64,000 bases of DNA from G963556115 sp963677015 (GCA_963677015.1 OY781533.1:2046001-2110000); one strand, 5' to 3'. Counted from the stretch's first letter, positions 44,503 to 54,798 are shown. Program-made: numbers and translations. The notes: a model not told the origin generated them from the letters alone.

Positions 44503-47500
44503 CTAACGCAGCCGCTTAATAACAAACCTCTTATAACCGCGACGCACACCTTTATACGAAGAGTGCAGCATTGTAGCAGTCAAACCCAAACGCTTTTTAG
44601 ACGTCTCAACTAAAGATACCAGGCTGGGAAGGGTCAGAAGGGTAAGCACGGTTGCAAAAATAAGCCCAAACATCATTGCTACCGCCATAGGCTGCCACAT
44701 CTGAGTCGATTCACTGGCAAACTGTATACCAAAAGTACTTGGATGAAAGTCCCAGCTGATACCGGTCACCATAGGCATAAAGCCCAGCACTGTAGTTATC
44801 GTTGTCAGCAGCACCGGGCGCAGTCTGGTAACACATGCCTCTTCAATAGCTGTAGTAAGCGACATACCCTCATTGCGCAGCTGAATAATATACTCAATAA
44901 GCACAATCGAATTATTAACCACCACCCCAGCCAGCGAAATAACACCCACTCCGGTCATGATAATACCAAACGGCATTTTAAATGCACCCAGCCCAAAAAA
45001 GATACCGGTCAGAGATAATATCACCGAGGTCATTATTATAAACGGATATATCACCGAGTTGAACTGAGCAACCAGAATAAAGAAGATAAGAGCGATTGAT
45101 ATACCACCGGCATAAAGAAGAAAGTCACTGGCTTCCTTCTGGTCTTCATCTTCACCAGAGAACTTATAGGTATAACCGGTAGGCAGAGTAAAATTCATTT
45201 CCGCCAGTTTTTTAGCGAGTACCGTCCGTACCGCTGCTCCTGAAGTCTTGGTCTCATCGACATCAGCGGAGACGGTTACCACACGCTTGTGATCCTTACG
45301 CTTTATTTTACCGATACCATTGGTATAAGAAAGTCTGGTGACCGTTGACAATGGCACCAGTGTTCCTGAAGCCGTAGGAATAAAGAGCTGTGAAAGTGTG
45401 TCCACCAGAGTTCGGCTCTTATCATCCAGACGCACCAGAATATCATAATCATCATCACCATCACGGAAATCATCCACGTTTATACCATTAATTGCAGTAC
45501 TCAGCACCTGACCTATTGCACTGCTGGACAATCCCAGTAATGCTGCACGTTTACGGTCAATGTCCAGTTTCAGAGTCGGCTTTGACTGCCCAGCATCATC
45601 GCTGATATTTCTGGTGAAAGGGATTCCTTCCAGAACCTTCTTGAAGCGTATTGCACTTTCTGCAAGCACCCCGAGATCATCACCGGATATCTCTATCTCT
45701 ACAGCCGCACCAGTAGGCGGTCCCATCTCTTCTTCCTCCAGAGTGAAATCCGCTCCCGTCAAGGTCTCGACCCGTTTTTCAAGTTCTTTAATCGTTTCAA
45801 AACTCCGTACAGTCCGCTTCTCCATATCAATAAACTCTATAGTAACCGAATTATCACCGCCCAGCGAATCCGCTTTGGAATAAGTAAAATCAATATTCGG
45901 TATATCACTGATAGACTTATATGCTTTGCCAAATTTATCCTTATGCTCCTTCAAGGCAATAGACTTTTCATAGGTATGCTTATCGTGATCCTTATCTGAA
46001 AATCTGGCTTCAGCCTCTTTCAGGACATCATCACAATATCCCAGACTGGCACCAGACGGCATCGTCAAGCTCAGCTCTATCTTCTCTGGATCGGTAGAAG
46101 GAAAGAACTCAACCGGGATATTATAGCCGATACGATACATCCAGAAGGAAAAGGCCAGAACAAGCGCCAGACCGGATCCCAGCAGAATGCTCACTCTCGG
46201 GAAGATCCTCTGTTTGGAGCCGTCACGGCTTAACCCAAGGAAGCTGCGCAGAATACGTCTATAGCCAGAGATAAAGAAATTATCATTCTTCGCATGCTCG
46301 CCAAGAACCTTATGCATGCGTTTCTTCCTTACCTTCATCAACCCTGCCGCCATTGCCGGATTGATTACCAGCGCCACAAATAAACATGAAGCCAGAGTCA
46401 CAATCACTGTAATCGGAATATAGCGCATAAACTGCCCCATGATTCCATTCCAGAGAATGAGTGGAAAATAAGCGCCCATAGTCGTAAGAGACGACCCGAT
46501 AATTGCCCAGGCAACCTCACCGGTAGCTTTTTTAGCTGCTTCAATCCGCCCCATTCCGCTCTGCATAAAACGGTAAATATTCTCAATGATTACCACCGCA
46601 TTATCCACCAGCATTCCCAGAGCAATAGTCAGCCCGAACAGCACCACCATATTGAGCGTTACCCCGATAGCTCTGAGTATGATAAACGAAATAAGCATTG
46701 AAAACGGGATTGACAAAGATACCAGAATAGCATTACGCATACCCATCGCAAAACAGACGACCAGTACCACCAGCAGTAATCCCGTAATAATGTTATTCTC
46801 CAGATCGGCAATCTGGTTTTCAACTCTCTCGCCCTTATCCTCCAGAACATCATAGGTCACCCCCTTAGGCCACCCCTGCTCGGACTCGGCTATTTTCGCG
46901 CGAACCCGGGATACCAGCTGCACAATATTCTCACCGCTTTTCTTTTTAACATAGACATTGACACTATCCAGCCCGTCAACTCTACCGTCGGAATCAAGAT
47001 CCTTATTCCCATCTTCAATCGTTGCGATATCATTGAGATAAATTGGAGAGCCGTCTGCTCTTGAAGCGACCACAATATGCTCTGCATCCTTGGCCTGCTG
47101 AAACTCACCATCGATTTTAATCTGAAACTTTGCCTCTTTGGTTCTGATACTACCACCGGAAAAATCACTATTCTCTCCCGCCACCAGACTGGCTACAGTA
47201 GCCATGTCAATACCGTAGAGAGCCATGCGCATCGGATCTATTTCAACATGGATTTCCCGTTCAAAACCACCACTTACATCCACCTCAAGCACTCCGGGTA
47301 TGGCCTCAATACTCTCCTCAATATCCTCAGCGATTTTACGCAACGTTCGCTTGTCACTACCCTTAATAGCAAAAATATAAAATGGGGTTTCAGAAAGGTT
47401 TATGTCATATACCAGCGGATCATCATCGAGATCTGACGGCAGATCGGTTTTCGCTCTGTCAACAGCATCCTTAACATCCGATTCCGCCTTATCAATATCA

Positions 47501-47796
47501 GTACCATCAACAAATTCCACGCTGATTTCACTGGTACCCTCATAGGATGAAGAAAGTATTTCCTTTACATCATCCATTCCCTTTAATTTGTCCTCAATCT
47601 TCTTGGTTATCTGTGTTTCAATTATCTCAGCCGATACCCCGCGGTAATTCGTACTGACAAATATATACGGGATCACAACCTCCGGCTCCGCCTCCCGCGG
47701 CATAAGCATATATGATATATACCCTGCAATTGCAAGAATAACGGTCATTACATAAACTGTAACCCTTTTCTCGACAGCAATATTCGATATGATCAT
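44503..47796 (-). CDS. RND efflux transporter, inner-membrane pump (HAE1 type)
   Basis: The 1097-residue protein has the AcrB/MexB-like layout of 12 membrane helices and two large periplasmic loops. The N-terminus (NIAVEKRVTVYVMTVILAI), the helix-4 proton-relay Asp in GLTIALGMLVDNAVVIIENI (around residue 400) and the late GVGVISLAGVVVNNSIVLIEY and RPVLLTTITTVLGFMP are typical. A charged stretch in the second loop (DKDHDKHTYEKSIALKEHKD) is unusual. Together with the upstream adaptor it exports drugs or other small molecules by proton exchange; substrate unknown. No outer-membrane channel gene is in the operon. Confidence 0.94.
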   Translation of the reverse strand: MIISNIAVEKRVTVYVMTVILAIAGYISYMLMPREAEPEVVIPYIFVSTNYRGVSAEIIETQITKKIEDKLKGMDDVKEILSSSYEGTSEISVEFVDGTDIDKAESDVKDAVDRAKTDLPSDLDDDPLVYDINLSETPFYIFAIKGSDKRTLRKIAEDIEESIEAIPGVLEVDVSGGFEREIHVEIDPMRMALYGIDMATVASLVAGENSDFSGGSIRTKEAKFQIKIDGEFQQAKDAEHIVVASRADGSPIYLNDIATIEDGNKDLDSDGRVDGLDSVNVYVKKKSGENIVQLVSRVRAKIAESEQGWPKGVTYDVLEDKGERVENQIADLENNIITGLLLVVLVVCFAMGMRNAILVSLSIPFSMLISFIILRAIGVTLNMVVLFGLTIALGMLVDNAVVIIENIYRFMQSGMGRIEAAKKATGEVAWAIIGSSLTTMGAYFPLILWNGIMGQFMRYIPITVIVTLASCLFVALVINPAMAAGLMKVRKKRMHKVLGEHAKNDNFFISGYRRILRSFLGLSRDGSKQRIFPRVSILLGSGLALVLAFSFWMYRIGYNIPVEFFPSTDPEKIELSLTMPSGASLGYCDDVLKEAEARFSDKDHDKHTYEKSIALKEHKDKFGKAYKSISDIPNIDFTYSKADSLGGDNSVTIEFIDMEKRTVRSFETIKELEKRVETLTGADFTLEEEEMGPPTGAAVEIEISGDDLGVLAESAIRFKKVLEGIPFTRNISDDAGQSKPTLKLDIDRKRAALLGLSSSAIGQVLSTAINGINVDDFRDGDDDYDILVRLDDKSRTLVDTLSQLFIPTASGTLVPLSTVTRLSYTNGIGKIKRKDHKRVVTVSADVDETKTSGAAVRTVLAKKLAEMNFTLPTGYTYKFSGEDEDQKEASDFLLYAGGISIALIFFILVAQFNSVIYPFIIMTSVILSLTGIFFGLGAFKMPFGIIMTGVGVISLAGVVVNNSIVLIEYIIQLRNEGMSLTTAIEEACVTRLRPVLLTTITTVLGFMPMVTGISWDFHPSTFGIQFASESTQMWQPMAVAMMFGLIFATVLTLLTLPSLVSLVETSKKRLGLTATMLHSSYKGVRRGYKRFVIKRLR

Positions 47797-47863
47797 TATT
47801 TATCTTCCGTCATATAACTGGTAGCAATTATAAATCGCCACATAATAAACAAATTCCAAAAGA

Positions 47864-48994
47864 CTACAACCCGTTATGAGCCTTTGTCACTTCGACCAGT
47901 TCACCGTCTTCCAACTGCCGCTGCCCTTTTATAATAACTCTGTCATTTACCGTCAATCCAGAGGTAATCTCAGCCAGATCCCCACTAATAATACCAGTAG
48001 TAACCTCACGAATTTGTGCCACGCCATCATTCTCCACATAACAATAATAACGTGAACCAACCGGAATAATTGCATATATAGGTAGAGTGATTGCCGCATC
48101 CTTCACTCCCCGTATGATATTACCGTCAACAAACATTCCCGGGCGCAGCAGTCCTTTACTGTTATCAACTTCAAGCTGAAGCTCATAAGCCTGCGCCCCT
48201 TCTGTAGGCGCTTCTGAGAGAAAAATTACTTTCCCTGTAATTTTAATACCATGATTATCATTTAAATATATATCTGCCTCTTTCAAACCCTGAACCTTGG
48301 TAACATCTCTTTCAGGTATAAAGACGTTAACCCTCACTTTACTGGTATCCAGAATATTCGCAATTTCAGTACCGGGGACAACAAGTGTTCCCAGACGCAC
48401 ATGACGTTTGTTTATAATACCGTCAAATGAAGCCTTGATCTCGGTTCTATCAAGATTGAGAGCTGCTTTATCAAGAGCTGCTTCTGCCGCCCTGGCCGGA
48501 GCTACAACAGCATCATACTTTGACTGCGAGATAATTTTTTTCTTGAAAAGTGCGGTATTACGCTCCAAATCACTCTTACGCAGATCAACATTTGCTTTAG
48601 CTTCTTTAAGAGCCGCTTTATAATCACGATCATCAACCTTTACAATAATATCGCCTTTACTTACCTTATCCCCTTCATCCTTGAGAATATCGGTAATCCG
48701 TCCTGTTACTTCAGATTTGATAGTGACCCGCTCCCAGGATTCGACTATCCCTGGCAATATCAGAGAATCGACAATCCTTCCGGGCTTGACACTTACAGTT
48801 TCAACGTTTTTCTTTTTCTGAGTTGCCGTCTTAGCGATCGCATCTGTTTCAGCCTTCTTGGCAGCACTCCGCTGCTGTGTCAACTGAAAGAATAAAAGAA
48901 TACCGGCAACAAAAACAGCCAGCATCAATACAAAAGGGATATTAGCATAAACAGCACCTTTTACTCTGCGAAATCTACTCGGTTTGCTTTCCAT
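47864..48994 (-). CDS. RND efflux periplasmic adaptor (membrane fusion protein)
   Basis: The 376-residue protein has one N-terminal membrane helix (FVLMLAVFVAGILLFFQL), a coiled-coil hairpin, and the barrel-sandwich (lipoyl) halves VTIKSEVTGRITDILKDEGD and ASFDGIINKRHVRLGTLVVP, followed by the beta-barrel (ILDTSKVRVNVFIPERDV) and membrane-proximal domains (PIYAIIPVGSRYYCYV). It links the RND pump to an outer-membrane channel. It lies 67 bases upstream of the pump gene and 50 after the TetR gene. Confidence 0.92.
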   Translation of the reverse strand: MESKPSRFRRVKGAVYANIPFVLMLAVFVAGILLFFQLTQQRSAAKKAETDAIAKTATQKKKNVETVSVKPGRIVDSLILPGIVESWERVTIKSEVTGRITDILKDEGDKVSKGDIIVKVDDRDYKAALKEAKANVDLRKSDLERNTALFKKKIISQSKYDAVVAPARAAEAALDKAALNLDRTEIKASFDGIINKRHVRLGTLVVPGTEIANILDTSKVRVNVFIPERDVTKVQGLKEADIYLNDNHGIKITGKVIFLSEAPTEGAQAYELQLEVDNSKGLLRPGMFVDGNIIRGVKDAAITLPIYAIIPVGSRYYCYVENDGVAQIREVTTGIISGDLAEITSGLTVNDRVIIKGQRQLEDGELVEVTKAHNGL

Positions 48995-49044
48995 ATAGAT
49001 TATTTCCTTATTACCTCAAAAATATAATAAAAACCGAAAAACAC

Positions 49045-49839
49045 TTATATATCAAGATCAAGAATAAACTCAACCTGCTTATTACCATTTATAATATCAT
49101 TAAAATCAGCAAAAATCGTATCGGTTACTTCCTTCTCCAGAGCCTTATAATCATAATCCTTTGACAGCGGACGCCAGTTCAACCCATCCAGAAAAGTACT
49201 CACTGCAAGTCGGAGAACACGGGCAGGATCCTTTACCAATCGTGAATTACACAGACACTCGATAATATTGTGTGGAATTTGTTCATCACGGGTACTGCGC
49301 AGCAACCCGCTAAACCCCATACTGATGCAGATAATTGAAAAGTAAATATCGATACTCTCATGTTCCCCAAGCTCAAGATTTCCATTCTTAACCGCCAGCT
49401 GCACCAGTAGCTCGAAGTCATCAAAAATCTTAGTCACCATCAGATTATGTTCGTCCTTCAAATCCTGACTAACCTTACTCCATATAGACTCAACATTACC
49501 AATCTGAATAAGACGGTGCAGATTTGGATTGAGCTTATTATACAGTGACATACCATATGTACCCGCCATAACCAGCGCCCGCTCAGGGACATTCAGAGTT
49601 TTTATTCTGTCTAAAACCTTTAGTCTCTGTTTAAAGGCCTCATTGAGAACCTTCATCACAATATCCTCTTTACATGCAAAATGTTTATAGACGGTCCCTT
49701 TTGCATAGTCAATTTTTTTTGCCAGCTTATCTATTGTAAACCCCATATACCCCTCAGCTAACAGCATATCATAAGAGGTACGCAGGATCAGCTTTTCCCT
49801 TTCCTTAAATTCACGCTCTTTTCTTGACGAAATACTCAC
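49045..49839 (-). CDS. TetR/AcrR-family regulator of the efflux operon
   Basis: The 264-residue protein has the TetR helix-turn-helix near its start (YDMLLAEGYMGFTIDKLAKK, then IDYAKGTVYKHFACKEDIV), followed by a ligand-binding domain that is longer than the usual 190-210 residues. Being first in the leftward operon with adaptor and pump, it very probably represses them and itself. A matching palindrome pair lies 43-81 bases upstream of its start. Confidence 0.9.
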   Translation of the reverse strand: MSISSRKEREFKEREKLILRTSYDMLLAEGYMGFTIDKLAKKIDYAKGTVYKHFACKEDIVMKVLNEAFKQRLKVLDRIKTLNVPERALVMAGTYGMSLYNKLNPNLHRLIQIGNVESIWSKVSQDLKDEHNLMVTKIFDDFELLVQLAVKNGNLELGEHESIDIYFSIICISMGFSGLLRSTRDEQIPHNIIECLCNSRLVKDPARVLRLAVSTFLDGLNWRPLSKDYDYKALEKEVTDTIFADFNDIINGNKQVEFILDLDI

Positions 49840-49881
49840 AATTTACCTTTCCAATGTTATAAAAGACCATTATTCACAATA

Positions 49882-49920
49882 TGACTAATAGTAATATTAT
49901 GATTTTGTGACTCTTAGTCA
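49882..49920. promoter_or_regulatory. Probable TetR operator pair
   Basis: TGACTCTTAGTCA (49908-49920) is a perfect TGACT-N3-AGTCA palindrome, and TGACTAATAGT (49882-49892) is a near copy with 8 of 10 arm positions. The two are 26 bases apart, in the divergent region before the TetR gene. Confidence 0.6.
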
Positions 49921-50042
49921 ACAATTAACTATGCGGCAATAAATATGTTTTTACAAAATACCCGACGACATTCTTGCAAAAAAATTTGATTGAGCTAAAA
50001 TACAATAATCTTTTTTGCCTGTTCAACTTATGGATATTACAC

Positions 50043-51368
50043 ATGGTTATTCACTGCCCACACTGCCGGAGAGTTCTTACAAAAAGCGAAATTAAAAATC
50101 ACCGTTGCCCGGAATGTAACACTGAGATAAAAATAACATCAACCACCTCAGTGCAGCGACATGGAACGACCTCTATCCCCAGAGAAATCGCAAACCAGTA
50201 TTTTTCTGATTCCCATATTCTCGATGGCGATGGGGAAAAATCAATTACACAGGAATATCCGCAATTAAATGTTAATACTAATCCCAGAAACTTCTCTATC
50301 CTGCTGAAAGGCACCAATATCTGTACCAAGATTGCCCCGGACGAATCAATTGATTACGAGATATCTGAAACTATCGGCAGCGGCGGTATGGGAATAATTT
50401 TAAAAGCCAAACAGAAAGCAATTGGACGGGACGTTGCGATAAAACTTGCTGATACCAGCAATAAACTAACCATTGAGAATACTCAGAAACTATGCACCGA
50501 AGCTGCCATTACCGGCAGACTGGAGCATCCCAATATTATACCGATATACGACTTGGGGCTTAACGAAGAAAAAAATGTCTTTTACGCAATGAAACTTGTA
50601 GATGGAACACCTTGGTGTGACATTATTGACGCCAACTCATTACAGGAAAACATTGAAATTCTGCTTGCTGTCTGTAACGGCATAGCGTATGCACACAGCC
50701 AGGGTATAATTCACCGGGATCTAAAGCCTGATAATGTTATGATTGGGAAATATTCAGAGGTTCTGGTTACAGACTGGGGACTTGCAGCCGGAATCAGTGA
50801 TGATTCATTTGCACCACGTGTCTCATATGAAGATGCCATTGCCGGCACCCCCGCCTACATGTCACCTGAAATGGCCTTGGGCTATGAGGAAAAAATCGAC
50901 CATACCAGCGACATCTATCTTCTTGGAGCCATATTATTTGAAGTGCTTACCGGCCAGGTTCCACATACCGGAGAAAGCATTATTCAGTGCATCTCCAATG
51001 CCGGAAAGAATGTCATTGAAGAGCCTTGGATCAAAAGTGAACTGCTGAAAACAGCAATGAAAGCTATGTCAACCGACCAGTCTGAACGCTATCAGAGTGT
51101 TGAAGAATTCCGTGATGCGATAAGCACTCATTACGAAAGTGTTCGGCTATCAACCAAAGCCAAAAAAATACTGGCCCAAGGAAAGATCAGCAGAGATTTC
51201 GGCGAAATACTCAAAGCAATCATTTATTTCCAGACTTCTCTGGAAAAATGGTGTGATAATGAAGAGGCAAAGAAAAATCTGGAAAGTGCGGTGAACTTCC
51301 TGGCCGACTGCGCCAAAGATCAGGGAGACGAAAAATTCATTCAAAAGATAGCCTCCATGCTTATCTGA
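50043..51368 (+). CDS. Soluble Ser/Thr protein kinase with N-terminal zinc ribbon
   Basis: The protein (441 residues) starts with a zinc ribbon (CPHC, then CPEC about 15 residues on), followed by a Hanks-type kinase domain (about 100-355): Gly loop TIGSGGMGIILKAK, catalytic Lys in DVAIKLAD, catalytic loop IIHRDLKPDNVMI, DWG in place of DFG (LVTDWGLAAG), and GTPAYMSPEMALG. The C-terminal 80 residues are helical. No membrane helix or PASTA domain is seen, so it is cytoplasmic. I start at ATG 50043, just before the ribbon; the frame opens at 49974. It stands before mnmG; its targets are unknown. Confidence 0.9.
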   Translation: MVIHCPHCRRVLTKSEIKNHRCPECNTEIKITSTTSVQRHGTTSIPREIANQYFSDSHILDGDGEKSITQEYPQLNVNTNPRNFSILLKGTNICTKIAPDESIDYEISETIGSGGMGIILKAKQKAIGRDVAIKLADTSNKLTIENTQKLCTEAAITGRLEHPNIIPIYDLGLNEEKNVFYAMKLVDGTPWCDIIDANSLQENIEILLAVCNGIAYAHSQGIIHRDLKPDNVMIGKYSEVLVTDWGLAAGISDDSFAPRVSYEDAIAGTPAYMSPEMALGYEEKIDHTSDIYLLGAILFEVLTGQVPHTGESIIQCISNAGKNVIEEPWIKSELLKTAMKAMSTDQSERYQSVEEFRDAISTHYESVRLSTKAKKILAQGKISRDFGEILKAIIYFQTSLEKWCDNEEAKKNLESAVNFLADCAKDQGDEKFIQKIASMLI

Positions 51369-51621
51369 CAGAAAACACATTCCAGATCAATTTACTGTAA
51401 TATATTATTACTGAACAATCAGCAGGTACTGAGATCACCTCAAATCATATTATGAGCTATATGCTTCTAATGAGTCTATTCTTCAACCTTACCCCAAGTA
51501 CTCTAACACTATAAATTTCTGAGTTCTATTGACTTGTTATACCCGCCATAATAAAATAGTCTATCTATTTTTAAGACACAACCATGATTTATTCTTCCGT
51601 TTTACTTTTCGAAGAGACACA

Positions 51622-53454
51622 ATGAATACTGATATAGTTATAATAGGTGCCGGACACGCCGGCTGTGAAGCCGCATTAGCAATCGGCAGAATGGGACTTG
51701 AAGCACTGGTAATCACCATGTCAATGGATACTGTTGCCCAGATGTCGTGCAACCCAGCTATCGGTGGGCTGGCCAAAGGGCAGCTTGTTCGGGAGATAGA
51801 TGCACTCGGCGGTGCCATGGGGCTATGCATAGACGCAACCGGTATTCAGTTCAGAATGCTTAAATCATCAAAGGGGCCGGCAGTACGCTCCCCTAGAGCA
51901 CAAGCCGATAAATGGGCCTACCAGCACTGGATGAAGCACTATATGGAAGCGGCACCCAATGTAAAAATGCTGCAGGACAGAGTTACAGACATACTCACCG
52001 AAGACAGCAGAATAACCGGTGTCAGAACCGCCATCGGTCTGGAAATAACCGCCTCTGCGGTTATCGTCTGCACCGGCACATTTCCCAGAGGAAAAACGCA
52101 TATAGGCAAACATATCGCCCCCGGCGGGCGCTTTGGTGAGCCGGCGGCAGTAGAAATTTCCGAAAGCATGCAGAAACTCAAGCTGCCCCTGCTGCGCCTG
52201 AAAACCGGCACCTGCCCCAGAGTAAGCTCCAGAACTATCGATTATTCCAAGATGCAGATGCAGCCTGGGGATCAGCCGCCACAGCCGTTCTCTTACCTTA
52301 CTGATAAACTTGACGTTGAACAGATACCCTGCTGGGCGACCTGGACAACACCGCAGACGCAGGCAGTAATTGAAGAAATCCTGAAAGACGCCCCGCTCTT
52401 TAGCGGTCAGATAGAAGGTGTCGGTCCGCGTTACTGCCCATCATTCGAGCTAAAGATAGCCCGCTTCCCGGAGAAAGAGCGGCATCATGTATTTGTAGAG
52501 CCGGAAGGACGGGATACAGAAGAGGTCTACCTGAACGGTCTGGCAACAAGTATTGACACCGTCTCACAAGAACGGATGGTGCATTCCATCCCGGGACTGG
52601 AAGACGCAGAGATTATCCGGTACGGCTACGCGGTCGAATATGACGCCATATCCCCAAAAGCTTTACGCAATACTCTGGAGACCAAACAGGTAAAGGGGTT
52701 ATTCCTTGCCGGACAGATAAATGGAACTTCAGGTTATGAAGAAGCCGCGGCACAGGGTATATATGCCGGCATAAATGCCGCCCTGCAGGTTCAGAAGCGC
52801 GAACCGTTCATACTTGGTCGTGATGAAGCCTATATCGGGGTTCTGGTAGATGATATTGTCACCCGCGGAACAGATGAACCGTACCGCCTGTTTACCAGCA
52901 GAGCCGAATACCGGCTCCTGCTGCGTCAGGATAATGCTGATCTCAGACTGGCGGCAAAAGCCCAAAAGCTTGGCCTTATCAGTGCGAAGCGGGCAGATGA
53001 AGTTGAAAAGCTAAAGCTTGAAATCTCTGAAACAATCACCACCCTTGAAAACACCAGAAGCGATGACAAAACCCTTGCACAGCTCCTGAAAAATCCTGAA
53101 ACGACCTGGGAAGACGTAGAAACAAAGGCTCCTGATCTGCTCAGAGAAATATCTCCAAGAGCCAGTGAACAAGCACTAATTGAAATAAGATATGCCGGCT
53201 ACATCCAGCGCCACCTGAACCAGATAAAAAAGTTAAAAAGGAATCACAATATGCGTATTCCCGATAACTTCAACTATAAAAGTATTTCAGGTCTGCGACT
53301 GGAAGCCAGAGATAAACTACAGGATATTGCTCCAGAGACAATAGGCCAGGCAAGTAAAATTTCCGGTGTGTCTCCAGCTGACATTTCTCTACTGGCAATC
53401 AAAGTAAAACAATATAATGATAAAAATAACTCAGAGCAGAGATTAAAATCATAA
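51622..53454 (+). CDS. mnmG: tRNA uridine-5-carboxymethylaminomethyl(34) modification enzyme MnmG
   Basis: MnmG (GidA) with MnmE modifies the wobble uridine of several tRNAs, including Lys and Glu. The protein (610 residues) has the FAD site VIIGAGHAGCEAALAIGRMG and the family lines CNPAIGGLAKGQLVREIDALGG seen as CNPAIGGLAKGQLVREID, GTFPRGKTHIG, LKTGTCPR, GYAVEYDAISP and LFLAGQINGTSGYEEAAAQG, then the C-terminal helical domain that binds MnmE and tRNA. I start at ATG 51622 (GAAGAG upstream); the frame opens at 51529. Unlike in many genomes it is not next to dnaA here (40 kb away). Confidence 0.96.
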   Translation: MNTDIVIIGAGHAGCEAALAIGRMGLEALVITMSMDTVAQMSCNPAIGGLAKGQLVREIDALGGAMGLCIDATGIQFRMLKSSKGPAVRSPRAQADKWAYQHWMKHYMEAAPNVKMLQDRVTDILTEDSRITGVRTAIGLEITASAVIVCTGTFPRGKTHIGKHIAPGGRFGEPAAVEISESMQKLKLPLLRLKTGTCPRVSSRTIDYSKMQMQPGDQPPQPFSYLTDKLDVEQIPCWATWTTPQTQAVIEEILKDAPLFSGQIEGVGPRYCPSFELKIARFPEKERHHVFVEPEGRDTEEVYLNGLATSIDTVSQERMVHSIPGLEDAEIIRYGYAVEYDAISPKALRNTLETKQVKGLFLAGQINGTSGYEEAAAQGIYAGINAALQVQKREPFILGRDEAYIGVLVDDIVTRGTDEPYRLFTSRAEYRLLLRQDNADLRLAAKAQKLGLISAKRADEVEKLKLEISETITTLENTRSDDKTLAQLLKNPETTWEDVETKAPDLLREISPRASEQALIEIRYAGYIQRHLNQIKKLKRNHNMRIPDNFNYKSISGLRLEARDKLQDIAPETIGQASKISGVSPADISLLAIKVKQYNDKNNSEQRLKS

Positions 53455-53521
53455 AGGGATAAAACTTAGTTACCGCTAATTACTAAATCCAATCAACTCC
53501 AGCGATAAACGGAAGTATTTA

Positions 53522-54055
53522 TTAAAATTCAATGCCTTTTCTGGCAGGAACCCCGGATTTATAATAATGCTTCACCGGATTGATCTCGCTTACAAGATCA
53601 GCCAGAGCAACAATCTCTTCAGGAACGTTCCTGCCGGTAAGAATAAGCTCCACTTCAGACGGTTTATTCTTGAGAAGCTCGACGACATCTTCAAGACCAA
53701 CTACCCCCTTATGCAGTGCCCCGAGAATTTCATCAAGAACAACAACCTGATAATCTCCGGATTGTATTGCAGCACGGATACTGTTCAGGCCCCGAATCCC
53801 AAGCTCCAGCTCTTCTGCATAAGCCTGCGGATCTGATCTATCAACCCAGCGCCCACTGCCAAACCGCTCAAGAGTCACCAATTCTCCCAAAAGCCCCAAT
53901 CCGACTACCTCAGCACAATCTCTGGCTTTTAAAAACTGCCCGAAATAAACTCGTAACCCGGCACCTACAGCACGCAATGCCAAGCCCAGCGCCGCGGTTG
54001 TTTTTCCCTTACCGCCACCGGTATAAACCTGAATATAACCTCTTTGCCAATCCAA
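53522..54055 (-). CDS. cobO: Cob(I)yrinic acid a,c-diamide adenosyltransferase
   Basis: The 177-residue protein is of the CobA/CobO/BtuR type, which adds the adenosyl group to cobalamin or its precursors. It has the P-loop YTGGGKGKTTAALGLALRA, FGQFLKARDC, the VVLDEILGALHKG segment and ELILTGRNVPEEI. The start appears to be TTG at 54055 with AAAGG about 9 bases upstream; no in-frame ATG lies close. It is alone in the window, so it could serve salvage of cobamides. The 310-base gap 54056-54366 beyond it is AT-rich and shows no gene. Confidence 0.92.
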   Translation of the reverse strand: MDWQRGYIQVYTGGGKGKTTAALGLALRAVGAGLRVYFGQFLKARDCAEVVGLGLLGELVTLERFGSGRWVDRSDPQAYAEELELGIRGLNSIRAAIQSGDYQVVVLDEILGALHKGVVGLEDVVELLKNKPSEVELILTGRNVPEEIVALADLVSEINPVKHYYKSGVPARKGIEF

Positions 54056-54366
54056 AATATCATACCTTTTAAAAAAATATTTTTATTACCATACGCCCTA
54101 TATATAAAAGCATTATCACATTATTTAATTGTATTAATTAGTAATTTTTATCATAATTCAAAAACTTTTCTTGAAGCAGACTTAACAGATTTATATTATA
54201 AATCATATCAATTACAGATTGAATAGTGTAATCAATACTTTTTCTCTTCCAGAAACAGACTAGCAGCAATAATTAATTTTGTAGTACTCTTAAAACCATA
54301 GATCCTGTCAGCCAGACAACAGATAATGGCTTGTTAAGGAATGATAACTCCATCGGGAGCTGCTCC

Positions 54367-54642
54367 ATGAATACCGCAAAATCACTTCATAATGACTCCA
54401 AGCGGCGTCAGGCATGCCTGAAGGGCTTATCTCCTGACGGAGCACAGGTAATCATCAAAAATGATGGTGAGTTTGAAATTATAGGGGGAGACCCGAAAAA
54501 CTACAATACCCTTGTTCGAGTTGCCAAGACCTACCTCGCTATAATTAAAGCCAACGGCTATGATATTTCTCACATTACTCCCGAAGAATTCTCAGAGATA
54601 AACGCAATTATCAAAGATCTTAAAGACCACAACACCCACTAA
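54367..54642 (+). CDS. Small hypothetical protein
   Basis: The 91-residue protein (MNTAKSLHNDSKRRQACLKG and on) has a polar N-terminus, a short beta hairpin (AQVIIKNDGEFEIIGG) and two helices (YNTLVRVAKTYLAIIKANGY, EEFSEINAIIKDLKDH). No family is recognised. The ATG at 54367 has GGGAG 7 bases upstream, which supports it as translated; the frame opens at 54331. It may be cytoplasmic. It is followed by the thioredoxin-like lipoprotein 156 bases on. Confidence 0.55.
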   Translation: MNTAKSLHNDSKRRQACLKGLSPDGAQVIIKNDGEFEIIGGDPKNYNTLVRVAKTYLAIIKANGYDISHITPEEFSEINAIIKDLKDHNTH

Positions 54643-54798
54643 TCTTCAGTATTGTTTTATTTTAACTTCATTCGCGAATAATCTCCATCAACAGCATATT
54701 TTACTTGCGAAAATTGTTTTCATCGATAATATATTATTATTTAAAACAACTTTATGGCTAACGTCAATCGCGAAATGCCAGCATATATGGAGATAAAA

